This document shows, in pieces, positions 1 through 8,355 of a DNA stretch of 27,048 bases (positions are counted from its first letter, which is position 1; each line of letters starts with the position of its first letter). The DNA is from a virus. The DNA lies in the IMG/VR virus record IMGVR_UViG_3300010354_000511, positions 1 to 27,048 of that record, one strand, 5' to 3'. The notes under the pieces were generated by a model, which did no database searches, had not been told where the DNA came from, and was given only the letters and a program-made list of their open reading frames with translations. Position numbers and translations under genes: made by a program.

Positions 1-2309
1 AGGCTGTCGGTTGCGGCAGGGAGCGAGTTGCCGACGGTCAGGCCAGCTGTTGCGCCAGCCTCGGTCACCACCGTCACCTGATCGGTGGTTGCGTCGATGA
101 TCCCGCCCCAGCGCAGGTTCTCGGTCGTCAGCCTCCCGAAACCGACCGGATACCAGCTGTTGCCGTTCCACATGCGGAGCTGACCCGTGCTCTCCTGGAG
201 CCACAGGCAGCCGCTGTGGTCGTTGACGATGCCTGGGTTCTCCTCCTGGATGTAGGCGATTGCGTAATCCGCCAGCGCCTCGCGGGTGACCGATCCGCTG
301 GCCATCCGATCAGCGCTCAGGAACCCGCTCGTGATCTTGCTCGCGTCGAGGTTGGGGATGTCCGAAGCCGACAGGGTCGTGGCCGAAACGACGTGGCCCT
401 TTGCATCGGTGCTGACCTTCGTATAGGTTCCAGCCGCGAGCGGACTGGCGACGTGGGTCAGACGACCCGAAACGTCCACGCTCAGAGAGGCATCGTCAAC
501 GCTGACGCCGCCCAGGACCGTTGCCTCGGCTGGTGCCAGATGAAGACGGCCGTCAGGCTCGACAACGGTGCCCTCGCCCGAATAGATCCCGCCCTTGTTG
601 GTGCCGTTGGGCACTGGCAGGTCGGCACCCACGAGCAGGCGGAAGGTTGGCGCATTCGACGAGGAACCCGTTGCAGGGCCAGCCCAGACCTGATTCGGCG
701 CCTGCTGCTCCAGCGTGATGTTGACCTGAGGCGCGTTTCGACCGGACGGGAAGCTGACGGTATGGATGAATGGCGTGCTCTCGTTGAACGTCAGCGCCGT
801 GAACCCAGCCAGCTGCTGCCAAGTGGTGCCGCTGTAGTAGTAGCCGATCCCGTCGTTGTCGTTGACGTGGAGCTGCCCGATGAAGTTGCCAGATGCCGAC
901 GGCGTTGTCACCGACACCACCGCGCTGCTGTTGTCGGCGAGCTTCTGGGCCGTGATCGAGTCGTCGGCGAACTTCGCTCCCGTCACAGCCCCGTCGACGA
1001 TGGCCGACGTGTCCACCGAGTTCGAGCTCAGCGCCGTCGAGAACGTGCCAGTGCCAGAGCCCACGACCGCGCCAATCAGCGAGATCGTCTGGTCACCAGT
1101 GTTCGTCCCGCTGCTTGTACCCGAGAAGCTGCTGCCTGGGGCCCATGTGCCACTGGCGACCGCCAGGCTCCCCAGCCCCAGCGCCGTTCGCTGAGCGGAC
1201 GCATCGGCTCCCGCGATCAGCGCACGACCAGCTGCCGTGCAAGGCACCTCCTGCACGGGACCAGCGGCGCCATCGTTTCGACCCAGCACCACGTCGCCCT
1301 GCGTGGTGTCCTGCATCTTGTCGATCGTGATGATCCCGCCAGCCAGCTCGTTTGAGGTGACGGATCCAGGCGCCAGTACCTGGCTGCCTGGGAGGCTGTT
1401 CGGGACGATCTTGGTTGCGTCGATCGAGGCGTCGGCCAGCTTCGGCGTGGTGATCGCCTGATCGACCACGCGGGTCGTGGTCACGGATCCGACCCCGAGC
1501 TTGTTGACCGTCACGCTTCCGTCGATGAGCTTCGTCCCGCTCACCGACCCGTCAGCGAGGCTCAGCTTGTCGGCGGTCACCGATCCGTCAGCCAGCGCTG
1601 CGGTGCCCACTGCGCCGACTGACAGCTTGTCGGCAGTCACCTGGCTCGCGCCGATGGCGTCAGCTGTCACCGAGCCAGTGGCCAGCACTCGCGCCGACAC
1701 CGCATCGTCGCCGAGCACCTGCTCGGTCACCGCGCCAATGGCCAGCGCCGACGTGCCCACCGCGCCAGCCGCCAAGGCCGCTGGGCCCACTGCCCCAGTA
1801 GCCAGCTTCTCGCTCGTGACGCTCTGGTTCGCGTAGGCCGTGGTCCCCAGCGGGCTGACCTTGTCGGTGGTCACCGCGAGGTCCGCCAGCTTGGAAGTAA
1901 CCACCGCACCGTCGAGCAGGCCTTGCTCACCGACTCGAACCAGGACGTAGCTGCCGTTGTCGTAGATCCACAGCTCCCCAGTCCCGTTGTCCAGCCAGCC
2001 ACGGCCCTCGTAGTTCCCGCTGGTCGGCGCTGCGCCCTGTACCGCGATCGTTGAGCTATGCGCGAGCTTGACCGAGGTGATCGAAGCGTCCAGCAGAACG
2101 TCAGCGTTCAGCTTCGTCGCGCTGTTCTGGTCGAGCTTCTCCAGGTCGATCGACCCAGCTGCAGCAGCGTCAGCGCCTGCTTCCCACAGCGCCTTTGACG
2201 TGACCTTCTTTGTCTCGCTCGCAGAGACATCGACGATCGGCAGAACGTCAGAAACCGCCACCTCAGCCTGCAACAGCGCAGGTAGCTGCGTGATCCTCTG
2301 GTCGCTCAT
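1..2309 (-). CDS. Long repetitive tail fibre protein (partial, C-terminus off the left edge)
   Basis: The minus-strand frame from the ATG at 2309 stays open to base 1, giving at least 769 residues with no stop. The N-terminus (MSDQRITQLPAL, then DVLPIVDVSASETKK) resembles the virion-attachment end of phage tail fibres. Residues about 130 to 330 are built from short repeats such as DGSVTADKL, GAVGTAAL and ATGSVTADAI, a pattern typical of elongated beta-rich fibre shafts. Two stretches (around GRGWLDNGTGELWIYDNGSY and SGCLWLQESTGQLRMWNGNS) look like related small modules that recur near each end. It is the last gene of the tail module, after the gpJ-like tip and two tube-fold proteins, which fits a receptor-binding or side-fibre role. 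A CCTAGACT motif lies 26 bases before the start. The receptor-binding tip is probably beyond the window. The fibre call is firm; the receptor is unknown. Confidence 0.85.
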   Translation of the reverse strand, partial: MSDQRITQLPALLQAEVAVSDVLPIVDVSASETKKVTSKALWEAGADAAAAGSIDLEKLDQNSATKLNADVLLDASITSVKLAHSSTIAVQGAAPTSGNYEGRGWLDNGTGELWIYDNGSYVLVRVGEQGLLDGAVVTSKLADLAVTTDKVSPLGTTAYANQSVTSEKLATGAVGPAALAAGAVGTSALAIGAVTEQVLGDDAVSARVLATGSVTADAIGASQVTADKLSVGAVGTAALADGSVTADKLSLADGSVSGTKLIDGSVTVNKLGVGSVTTTRVVDQAITTPKLADASIDATKIVPNSLPGSQVLAPGSVTSNELAGGIITIDKMQDTTQGDVVLGRNDGAAGPVQEVPCTAAGRALIAGADASAQRTALGLGSLAVASGTWAPGSSFSGTSSGTNTGDQTISLIGAVVGSGTGTFSTALSSNSVDTSAIVDGAVTGAKFADDSITAQKLADNSSAVVSVTTPSASGNFIGQLHVNDNDGIGYYYSGTTWQQLAGFTALTFNESTPFIHTVSFPSGRNAPQVNITLEQQAPNQVWAGPATGSSSNAPTFRLLVGADLPVPNGTNKGGIYSGEGTVVEPDGRLHLAPAEATVLGGVSVDDASLSVDVSGRLTHVASPLAAGTYTKVSTDAKGHVVSATTLSASDIPNLDASKITSGFLSADRMASGSVTREALADYAIAYIQEENPGIVNDHSGCLWLQESTGQLRMWNGNSWYPVGFGRLTTENLRWGGIIDATTDQVTVVTEAGATAGLTVGNSLPAATDS
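1440..1900 (-). repeat. Degenerate short-period repeats in the fibre shaft
   Basis: This part of the fibre gene encodes many imperfect copies of roughly 9- to 16-residue units ending in KL or AL (SVTADKL, AVTTDKV, SVTSEKL, AVGPAAL, AVGTSAL). At DNA level short phrases such as caccgatccgtcagccag recur. The period is set by protein structure rather than by exact DNA copies, so I read it as a beta-structural shaft, not as a mobile or CRISPR repeat. Confidence 0.7.
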
Positions 2310-2335
2310 AGCCCCGACGCCGCCGTGTCAGGCGC

Positions 2336-2343
2336 AGTCTAGG
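2336..2343 (-). promoter_or_regulatory. CCTAGACT motif before the tail fibre gene
   Basis: The minus-strand octamer CCTAGACT lies in the 35-base gap between the 2345 gene and the fibre start, 26 bases before the ATG. The same octamer is found at a similar distance before three other genes. TAGACT fits a loose -10 hexamer (TAnnnT). No good -35 is visible here, so the promoter reading is only a suggestion. Confidence 0.4.
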
Positions 2344-2344
2344 T

Positions 2345-3232
2345 TCAGTCGTCTGTCGACTTCAGCAGGAACCCTAGCTCACGCTCCTGCTCAATCCTGA
2401 AGTCCGTCTCTTGCAGGATGTACTCAGCGGGCGAGCCAAGGCGCAAGCGGAACTCACCTGTCGTCACGAAGTCGATTGAGCAGTTGATGAGTTCGTCAGG
2501 CGCAACCTCGACACCTGTCTTCGTCGCGACGGCGTGCAGCTCGTAGAAGACGCCATACGAAGCCCCCGAGCCTGGATCCACCAGCGACAGGTAGAGGTCA
2601 AACTGAGCGCCTACGTCAACACGCTGGATCACCTGGAGCAGCAGCAGCGACAGCTCTCGCCCGGTGTCCGCACTGCAATCCGAACAGGGATCCGCCTCGG
2701 GCTGGAACAGGCAGTCGATCGTTCCAGATCCCGTCAGCAGTCCCGCGTTGTACTGGTTGCGGAACTTGTCAGACAGGGCCGTGGTGTCGATCGCCTCCCT
2801 CTCGGTGTTGAAGCTGTAGCTCGTCACGTCACCGAGCAGGTTGTAGTCCGCGTCGCGTAGCTCAATCAGCACCGGGATCGGATCGCCAGTGAAGCCCTGG
2901 AGCTGTACCTCGCTGCCAGTACGGTCGCCGGCAATCGCATCAGCAAAGGTCGTGTATGCGCGGATGCCGCCTGCCTGGTTGATGTGGGCGTAGACGATGA
3001 TGTTGTCCTCGATCTGCCCAGAAGCCCAGCTGTTAAAGGCAAAGAACGCCAGGCCCCTCGGGTCCGTTGTTGTGATCGACAGACGGTCGCCCGTGATGAT
3101 GTTGTCCTCCGCCTCTGGAAAGCTGAACCGATTGAGGCTCGCGTTGACGTCAGCAGGCCGCATCTCGGTGGCAGGCAGGCGGCCCACCGATCGACGAATG
3201 CGAATGTTGCCCGAGCTGCCGAGGTGATACAT
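2345..3232 (-). CDS. Tail-tube-fold protein, third copy (tail tip associated)
   Basis: This 295-residue protein has an N-terminal part of about 130 residues that I do not recognise. The following core contains SYSFNTEREAIDTTALSD and then TGSGTIDCLF. The same layout (aromatic-Ser opening, DTT/NTSTL, then TGxGxxxxxF) is present in the major tail tube candidate at 12332 and in the neighbour at 3232. A CSDC pair lies near residue 190. The start ATG overlaps the stop of the upstream gene as TGATG, which implies translational coupling. Its place after the gpJ-like gene, not before the tape measure, argues against it being the main tube subunit. It may instead form a tip or adaptor ring. The family link rests on motif comparison by eye; the specific role is unknown. 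Confidence 0.65.
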   Translation of the reverse strand: MYHLGSSGNIRIRRSVGRLPATEMRPADVNASLNRFSFPEAEDNIITGDRLSITTTDPRGLAFFAFNSWASGQIEDNIIVYAHINQAGGIRAYTTFADAIAGDRTGSEVQLQGFTGDPIPVLIELRDADYNLLGDVTSYSFNTEREAIDTTALSDKFRNQYNAGLLTGSGTIDCLFQPEADPCSDCSADTGRELSLLLLQVIQRVDVGAQFDLYLSLVDPGSGASYGVFYELHAVATKTGVEVAPDELINCSIDFVTTGEFRLRLGSPAEYILQETDFRIEQERELGFLLKSTDD

Positions 3233-3678
3233 CAGACCGAGATGACTTCGACGAAGTCGCCGTCTACGGTGAACTGGATCGCAACAGTCGTCAGTTCGCC
3301 CGTGGTCACCGCTACGCCAGCGCTGCTGATCCAGGCGTCACAGACGACATCATCGGTGCCACTGCCGCTCACCACGCCGCCGACGTTCAGCTGAAGACGG
3401 ACGCGATCGGTCGTTTGGATCGGGCCAGTCTTCTGGACCTTGTGCAGGAGGGTCGTGAACTGATCGAACGTCGCGCTTTCTCCAGGCTCCAGCTTGTAGT
3501 ACATCAGCGTTGCCGAGCCGGTCGCGCCTTTGATGCCTGGCACGAAGGTGTCGGCGTAGCTGCCCAGCGTGCTCGTGTTCAGCAGGTTCACGGTCGTGTC
3601 CAGCGACCAGTCGCGAACCTTCGCCATCTCCTTGCCGTTCACGACCAGACGGCCGTTCCGCCCCGTAAAGAAACCCAT
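3232..3678 (-). CDS. Small tail-tube-fold protein, second copy
   Basis: This 148-residue protein opens MGFFTGRNGRLVVNGKEM and continues with VRDWSLDTTVNLLNTSTLG and GATGSATLMYY. This is the layout of phage tail tube proteins, with a beta-strand opening, an 'NTSTL' loop and a beta-sandwich. The size matches a minimal tube subunit. The main tube candidate at 12332 is larger and sits in the usual place before the chaperones, so this protein is probably an additional tip or adaptor ring protein, or an alternative tube subunit. The start is preceded by GAGGGCAGG as a ribosome binding site, and CCTAGACT lies 23 bases upstream. The next gene overlaps its stop by TGATG. Confidence 0.7.
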   Translation of the reverse strand: MGFFTGRNGRLVVNGKEMAKVRDWSLDTTVNLLNTSTLGSYADTFVPGIKGATGSATLMYYKLEPGESATFDQFTTLLHKVQKTGPIQTTDRVRLQLNVGGVVSGSGTDDVVCDAWISSAGVAVTTGELTTVAIQFTVDGDFVEVISV

Positions 3679-3701
3679 TGCCAGTGCCTGCCCTCAGGCG
3701 A

Positions 3702-3709
3702 AGTCTAGG
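3702..3709 (-). promoter_or_regulatory. CCTAGACT motif before the 3232-3678 gene
   Basis: This exact copy of the octamer lies 23 bases before the ATG at 3678. Its TAG is also the stop codon of the gpJ-like gene (TGC TCC TAG). It may be a -10-like element, but no convincing -35 is present. Confidence 0.4.
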
Positions 3710-6700
3710 AGCACGTCACACCAAGCTCGATGAAGTCGCTGTCCGTCAGCTTCGCCACGAAGCTGAGCCCAGCGGGGTTGCACGGGTGGACGGTCGCCTT
3801 GACCGTTGTCTCCCCTCCCTCTTCCATCGACACCTCGGTGACGCGGAAGACCCGCTTGTTGGTCTGCTCCACGCCAAGGGAGAACAGCGCGCCCTCCCGG
3901 TCGGACAACGTCGCGGCGACGCCGTTCACCACCGACACCACACGGGCGCTGACCTCATCCCCGCTCCGGTAGGTCAAGGCCGTGTAAGTGCCGTTCGGAA
4001 TCGGCACGCCCAGCGGAGCGTTCAGTGCTCCGCCAGCGCCGACCGATCCTGTCAGCACGCTGTCCCAGCTGTTTGTCCCGATGTCAACGAAAATGTAGTC
4101 GCCAGGGCCGATTGGCGTGTCAGTCGGCACTGTCTTGAACTCGATCGCGCTCCGCACGTACCGTCGCAGGTTGCACAGCAGGCGCCCGTAGAGCACTGCC
4201 TGACGACGCTGCGTCACCCAGTTCGACAGGTCAAAGGTCTGGCGCACCGCTGTTGAGGTGTTGGTGTCGAACCGTGTCAGCGTCACCGACTCATTGCGAG
4301 GGAACACCTCATCGGTCCTGGTGTCTCGGTAGATGACCGTCGCGATCAGATCCTTCGTGTTGTCGCCGTAGTCGAGGAACTCCTCCTTGTAGCTGCCTTC
4401 GAGGATGTTGCCCTGGTTGAACAGGGCGCTGATCGCCACCTGCCGCTGCGCGTCGCCATCGGGCGCCACCGGCAGCGCAGGGATCAACGTCTCTCGGCCG
4501 TTGATCCTGGCGAACTCAAGCAGGCTGAAGGGGGCAGCATCGACCCAGAACTGGCGCCAGCTGGTCGGCTCGGCTATGGCCCCGTCCATGAAGAACTCGC
4601 AGCCCAGGCCATTGTTCTTGCAGAACCGCTTGGCCAGCGCCAACCGCTCCCAGTCGATCCCGTTCGGGTTGGCCGTCTGCCCGATCCCGTTCTCCTTGTC
4701 CAGCACGGTGTCGGCAAAAATGTCTGGTGCGTAGCTGCTGCTCCGCCCTGGCCTCGATGTGCTGCCGCTGGTTTCGTCCACGATCCAGCAGGTCTTGCCC
4801 TCGCGGACGAAGGCGGTCACGTTCCGCAAGTCCTGAAGGCCAGCGCCGCTGTACGTGTGGATTGACAGCAGACTGAAGCCGTCGTACTTCAGCAGGGCAT
4901 CAGCGCATTTCTGCTGCTCGGTTACGTTCACCAGCTCGAACTCGGGACCCTGGTCAGCGCTGGTCTGCAGTTCGCTGTCGGATCGAGTCGAAAAGAAGTC
5001 CCACTCGTTCATGAAGATGGGTCCACGCTCGCGCTGCTTCGGCAGCCCGTCGAGGTCGATCGGCACCTTGTAGCCGATGAACGAGAACGAGTCACGGCCG
5101 ACCAGCACCCTGGTCCGTTTGCCCGCGTTCTCCAGGAACGAGTAGTCGAGGTAGCCCTGCTCCGCGATCTCCGCAGTCGGGTCGAGGATTGGCAGGAACT
5201 CGAACTCGCGTTTCTTCAGCCCCAGCGGACTCTCGAACTTGATCGTCACGAAGCTGTCGGCATCAGCTGCCCGCCGCATCGTGAAGATCGTCGGCACCCG
5301 CTGCCAGACGCCATCAGCCTCGCGGAAGCGGATTGCAAAGAACGCCATCCGACCGTGGATGCCGTTGTCGCTGAACTTGAAGCCGTCAGGGGCGTCCTTC
5401 TTGCCGTAGGTCTTCGCTCGACCCTGCACCCTGCGGAACAGCCGCCCACGGATGTTCAGCTTCACGTAGTCGCAAGCCGTCAGCGTCTGGTAGCTGGCGC
5501 TGTCCGTCTTGCACAAGCACTTCGTATAGAAGTTGTTGTCGGCATCACGTACCAGCTGCTCCCAGTTCTTGACGATGTACTGGGCGTAGTTGATCGCCTC
5601 TTCCTTCTCCTCAAGTAGGTCGTTCAGCGCCGCCTTGATTGCATAGGCGCCGATCTGGTCCGTCACGAAGTCGCCCTGCAGGCTGTTGATCTTGTCCTTC
5701 AGAACGCGGATGCCACCGAGGTATCTGTTGCCGTCGATCCCAGTGAACGCCGTGGTCGTCGTGCGGAGAAAGAGCACATAGGCTTCCTGCTTCTCACCGA
5801 CGCGACGGTCCAAGTAGTCGCTGCGCTCCTCCTGCAGGCGATCAATCTCATCATCGGCGACCTGCTTGGCACCGATGTCGTTGTTGGCTTCTGCCTGTCG
5901 CCGCAGCCTGCGCTGCTCCTTGATCGCAGCCAGCAGGTTCTGGGCCGTAGTTTCGGTCTTTGCCTCAGACCTGAAGCGGCTCTCGAAGCCGCCAGCCGCC
6001 ACCTCATCACGCAGCTGCCGCACCGCCTCCAGATCCGCGTCGTAAGCCTTGCGCACCGCATCCGTTCGCAGCTTGGGCTTGTCGTTCAGCTTCTGATCCA
6101 GCAGCCGACGTGTGTACTGCAACGAGCCGCCTGGGTAGAAGGTGAACGTCCTGCTCCGCCCCGTCAGGTCCGTCCACGTCACGTCACGGGCGCCCTTGAA
6201 GCTGTACGAAATCGAGCCGAAGCTGAACTCGACATCGTTCTCCTGTAGCTTGCGATAAATCTCGCGGTCGTCAGCCTCGTAAAGAGTCGGGCGCTCCGCC
6301 CACGGCAGGATGCTCTCACTGCCGACAACATTCGCGTTGGCCTCCACCAGCACCTTGTCGATCTCTTCCCGCGTCGCGTAGGCAGGGCTGGTCAGCACGT
6401 CCAAGGCGTTCTCGATCGACTCCAGCTTCGCTTCGCTGTAGGCGCGGGCCCGCTGCTTGATGTAGCTGGTCGTGGGTCGTCGCCCCTTCTGGATGCATTG
6501 CAGACCGGCGAAGACTGGGCCATCGTCAAGGTTGCGGTTGTCGCTCTGGTAGGTCAGCTTCCACAGCGCGCTGCCCAGTTGATACGTCGAGCCGATGTCC
6601 AGCTGATCAACCAGCTGATAACGGAGCTGCTTGGCCGCTTCGTCCGCAACCTTGTCCTTCTTTGGGTTGGCCCCTTTGAACGTGATCTGAATGACTGTCC

Positions 6701-7709
6701 CAACGTCCCAGGTACTGCCGTTGCTGGTGCCCCAGGAATCGCCGCTCAGCTGAATCCCGTTGTTGGCATAGTCGAGCTTCCCGGATTGCCGACGCTCGAT
6801 CAGCTCCACGTTGATCGGGATCGGGCTGTAGCAGCCGAAGGTCGTCTTGGCCGTAGGCGTCAGCGCCTGACTGAAGCCAGGCCGCCAGTTGTCCCCGTCC
6901 TTGATCTGGTGAACAACGTCGGAGCTGCCAAGGCCATCACGAGCGGGATCCCTGTTGTCACCGATCACTCGGTTGTTGAACCTCACCGGCCCACCCTTGC
7001 CGTTGTAGTAGACCCAGGTGTTTGCCTCGCGGATGTCGCCCAGCGGCAGCTGTCCAAAGGCGCACTTGTTGAAGCTGATCGCCTGGACGTTGGCCGCGCC
7101 CACCAGCAGCAACAGCTGCATGTACTGAGCGCTGCCCGACGACTCCACTGCAGACCAGATCAGCTGAGTCGTCAGCCGCACCGAGCCCTGGGGGTTGATG
7201 CCCCTGTTGCAGTAGACCAGCGGCACCGTGTCGCCATAGGTCGCCAGCTCCTGCGTGCTGTTGAAGCCGAACCGAGGCGTAAACCTCTGGTTGCGGCTCT
7301 GCCTGCCGCCCTTGGGATCCTCGGGCTTCGGCGCCAGCAGAGCGCTGATCACCTGGAAGATGACCCCGACAACGAACAGGATTACACCGAGCGTTCCTGG
7401 GTCCGCTCGGACGATCGCCAGCCGCTCTTCCTCGCTCTGCCGCCAGTCCCGCTGAACCGCAAGGAACTCGTGGAACTCATCCGTGCTGATGCCCAGCGCT
7501 GCGCACAACGCGTACTGATAGGGCAGCAGCGGTCGCCTTACGGCACGATGAACCAGTGCAGGGGCGCTTGCTGCGTCAGGATCACCGTCCCACCGGGGGC
7601 GATACACAGCCAGCCCCTGCCCGTCCAGCTCGCCAGTGCTCGCCAGCTCAACAACCCGATCGTCCCCGCCTGCAGGCTGCTCGTTCGGTGTCCAGTCGTC
7701 AGCAGCCAC
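3705..7709 (-). CDS. gpJ-like tail tip / host specificity protein
   Basis: This is the largest gene, up to 1334 residues, placed directly after gpM-, gpL- and gpK-like genes as in lambda-type tails. It would form the tail tip or central fibre base. A hydrophobic stretch at about 106 to 127 (GTLGVILFVVGVIFQVISAL) resembles the hydrophobic segment of lambda gpI/gpJ-type tip proteins. Around residues 550 to 645 and 695 to 725 there are charged heptad-like helices (ARN-, KE- and LE-rich), probably a coiled-coil insertion. The C-terminal third is beta-rich and Thr/Val-rich. The only standard start seen is a GTG at 7709, which makes the first 57 residues overprint the preceding gene by 172 bases. 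A CTG at 7526 preceded by TAAGG, or a TTG at 7508, are alternatives. The role is firm; the N-terminus is not. Confidence 0.85.
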   Translation of the reverse strand: MAADDWTPNEQPAGGDDRVVELASTGELDGQGLAVYRPRWDGDPDAASAPALVHRAVRRPLLPYQYALCAALGISTDEFHEFLAVQRDWRQSEEERLAIVRADPGTLGVILFVVGVIFQVISALLAPKPEDPKGGRQSRNQRFTPRFGFNSTQELATYGDTVPLVYCNRGINPQGSVRLTTQLIWSAVESSGSAQYMQLLLLVGAANVQAISFNKCAFGQLPLGDIREANTWVYYNGKGGPVRFNNRVIGDNRDPARDGLGSSDVVHQIKDGDNWRPGFSQALTPTAKTTFGCYSPIPINVELIERRQSGKLDYANNGIQLSGDSWGTSNGSTWDVGTVIQITFKGANPKKDKVADEAAKQLRYQLVDQLDIGSTYQLGSALWKLTYQSDNRNLDDGPVFAGLQCIQKGRRPTTSYIKQRARAYSEAKLESIENALDVLTSPAYATREEIDKVLVEANANVVGSESILPWAERPTLYEADDREIYRKLQENDVEFSFGSISYSFKGARDVTWTDLTGRSRTFTFYPGGSLQYTRRLLDQKLNDKPKLRTDAVRKAYDADLEAVRQLRDEVAAGGFESRFRSEAKTETTAQNLLAAIKEQRRLRRQAEANNDIGAKQVADDEIDRLQEERSDYLDRRVGEKQEAYVLFLRTTTTAFTGIDGNRYLGGIRVLKDKINSLQGDFVTDQIGAYAIKAALNDLLEEKEEAINYAQYIVKNWEQLVRDADNNFYTKCLCKTDSASYQTLTACDYVKLNIRGRLFRRVQGRAKTYGKKDAPDGFKFSDNGIHGRMAFFAIRFREADGVWQRVPTIFTMRRAADADSFVTIKFESPLGLKKREFEFLPILDPTAEIAEQGYLDYSFLENAGKRTRVLVGRDSFSFIGYKVPIDLDGLPKQRERGPIFMNEWDFFSTRSDSELQTSADQGPEFELVNVTEQQKCADALLKYDGFSLLSIHTYSGAGLQDLRNVTAFVREGKTCWIVDETSGSTSRPGRSSSYAPDIFADTVLDKENGIGQTANPNGIDWERLALAKRFCKNNGLGCEFFMDGAIAEPTSWRQFWVDAAPFSLLEFARINGRETLIPALPVAPDGDAQRQVAISALFNQGNILEGSYKEEFLDYGDNTKDLIATVIYRDTRTDEVFPRNESVTLTRFDTNTSTAVRQTFDLSNWVTQRRQAVLYGRLLCNLRRYVRSAIEFKTVPTDTPIGPGDYIFVDIGTNSWDSVLTGSVGAGGALNAPLGVPIPNGTYTALTYRSGDEVSARVVSVVNGVAATLSDREGALFSLGVEQTNKRVFRVTEVSMEEGGETTVKATVHPCNPAGLSFVAKLTDSDFIELGVTCS

Positions 7710-7891
7710 CGCGCAATCCGCCTGGGAGGAAGGTCGGCTTCAGTGTAGGTTTCGTAAACCCAGGCGAACTCCGCGCTGTAGTCCCGCAGCCCCAGTCGCC
7801 GCCTGACCTCGCACACCAGCTGAAAGCAGTCGGCTGCTCCCTCTGACGGCCTGGCGCCCCAGCGGTATGGCAGCCCGATCAAATCGTTCAC
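7538..7891 (-). CDS. NlpC/P60-like tail assembly protein (gpK-like), possibly inactive
   Basis: This protein of 117 residues opens NDLIGLPYRWGARPSEGAADC, the standard start of NlpC/P60 domains in phage tail proteins, with the nucleophile candidate Cys22 in a DCFQLV context. In active members a second motif of HVGI type supplies the catalytic histidine. Here the matching place reads GWLCIAPGG, and only His67 and His112 remain as candidates. It may therefore be a structural, non-catalytic derivative, or the histidine may be shifted. Gene position (after gpL-like, before gpJ-like) supports the gpK role in tail tip assembly. Its start overlaps the upstream stop by 4 bases (ATGA). Its 3' half is overlapped by the annotated 5' end of the gpJ-like gene. 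Confidence 0.75.
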   Translation of the reverse strand: MNDLIGLPYRWGARPSEGAADCFQLVCEVRRRLGLRDYSAEFAWVYETYTEADLPPRRIARWLLTTGHRTSSLQAGTIGLLSWRALASWTGRGWLCIAPGGTVILTQQAPLHWFIVP

Positions 7892-8355
7892 TTCAGGCGA
7901 ATCGAGGAATCGAGAGGCAGGATGCCTGAGTTCTCGCTGGTGATGATCCTGTTCGGTATCTGAGAGTTCACCGCATCCATCGCAGCACTGAAGCGAAGCT
8001 CCACGGTCGTCTCACTGAAGCTGGCACCGTTGCCGACGTAGAACTCAGGGAACGCCCCAGGCAACGGCTGCCCGCTGGCGTTGACCCATAGGTTCGTTAG
8101 CGTCAGCTCGCTGTTGCGGTTGCCGTCGCCAGCTGTCACCAGCTGCAAAACCAGCTCCTGATTCGGGAACAGGCAGGTCAACGTCTCGCTGTCGCCACCC
8201 AGCGCTGCAAGGTTGCCAGATACCTGGAAAGGACAGAACCTGTACGTCGAGCCGTTGTAGACGAAGTCCTCTCCAGCGAAGTAGTTCTGGCACCGCAAGC
8301 GAGGCTGCCCTGACGGCTGCCAATCGAACAGCTGGCAGATTCGGATGACGCTCAT
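7888..8355 (-). CDS. gpL-like minor tail tip protein
   Basis: This 155-residue protein opens MSVIRICQLFDWQPSG. Its place between the gpM-like and gpK-like genes, its size and its beta-rich composition fit the gpL/DUF1833-type minor tail proteins that join the tube end to the tip. Four cysteines (7, 22, 41 and 61) are all in the first 61 residues and none follow. Lambda gpL is known to bind an iron-sulfur cluster, though through a C-terminal set, so a metal-binding site here is only an idea. The start overlaps the upstream stop by ATGA, and the next gene overlaps in the same way. The family assignment relies mostly on synteny. Confidence 0.6.
   Translation of the reverse strand: MSVIRICQLFDWQPSGQPRLRCQNYFAGEDFVYNGSTYRFCPFQVSGNLAALGGDSETLTCLFPNQELVLQLVTAGDGNRNSELTLTNLWVNASGQPLPGAFPEFYVGNGASFSETTVELRFSAAMDAVNSQIPNRIITSENSGILPLDSSIRLK

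Noticed and set aside
216-1355. 379-residue plus-strand frame opposite the tail fibre
   Set aside because: The minus frame is open over all 2309 bases and has fibre repeats; the plus frame is Arg-rich noise.
1440-1900. CRISPR-like or mobile repeats in the fibre gene
   Set aside because: Repeats are imperfect, without unique spacers, and follow codon phase, so they are protein-structural.
6498-7748. 416-residue plus-strand frame opposite the tip protein
   Set aside because: No motif, typical antisense composition, and it crosses the border of two real genes.
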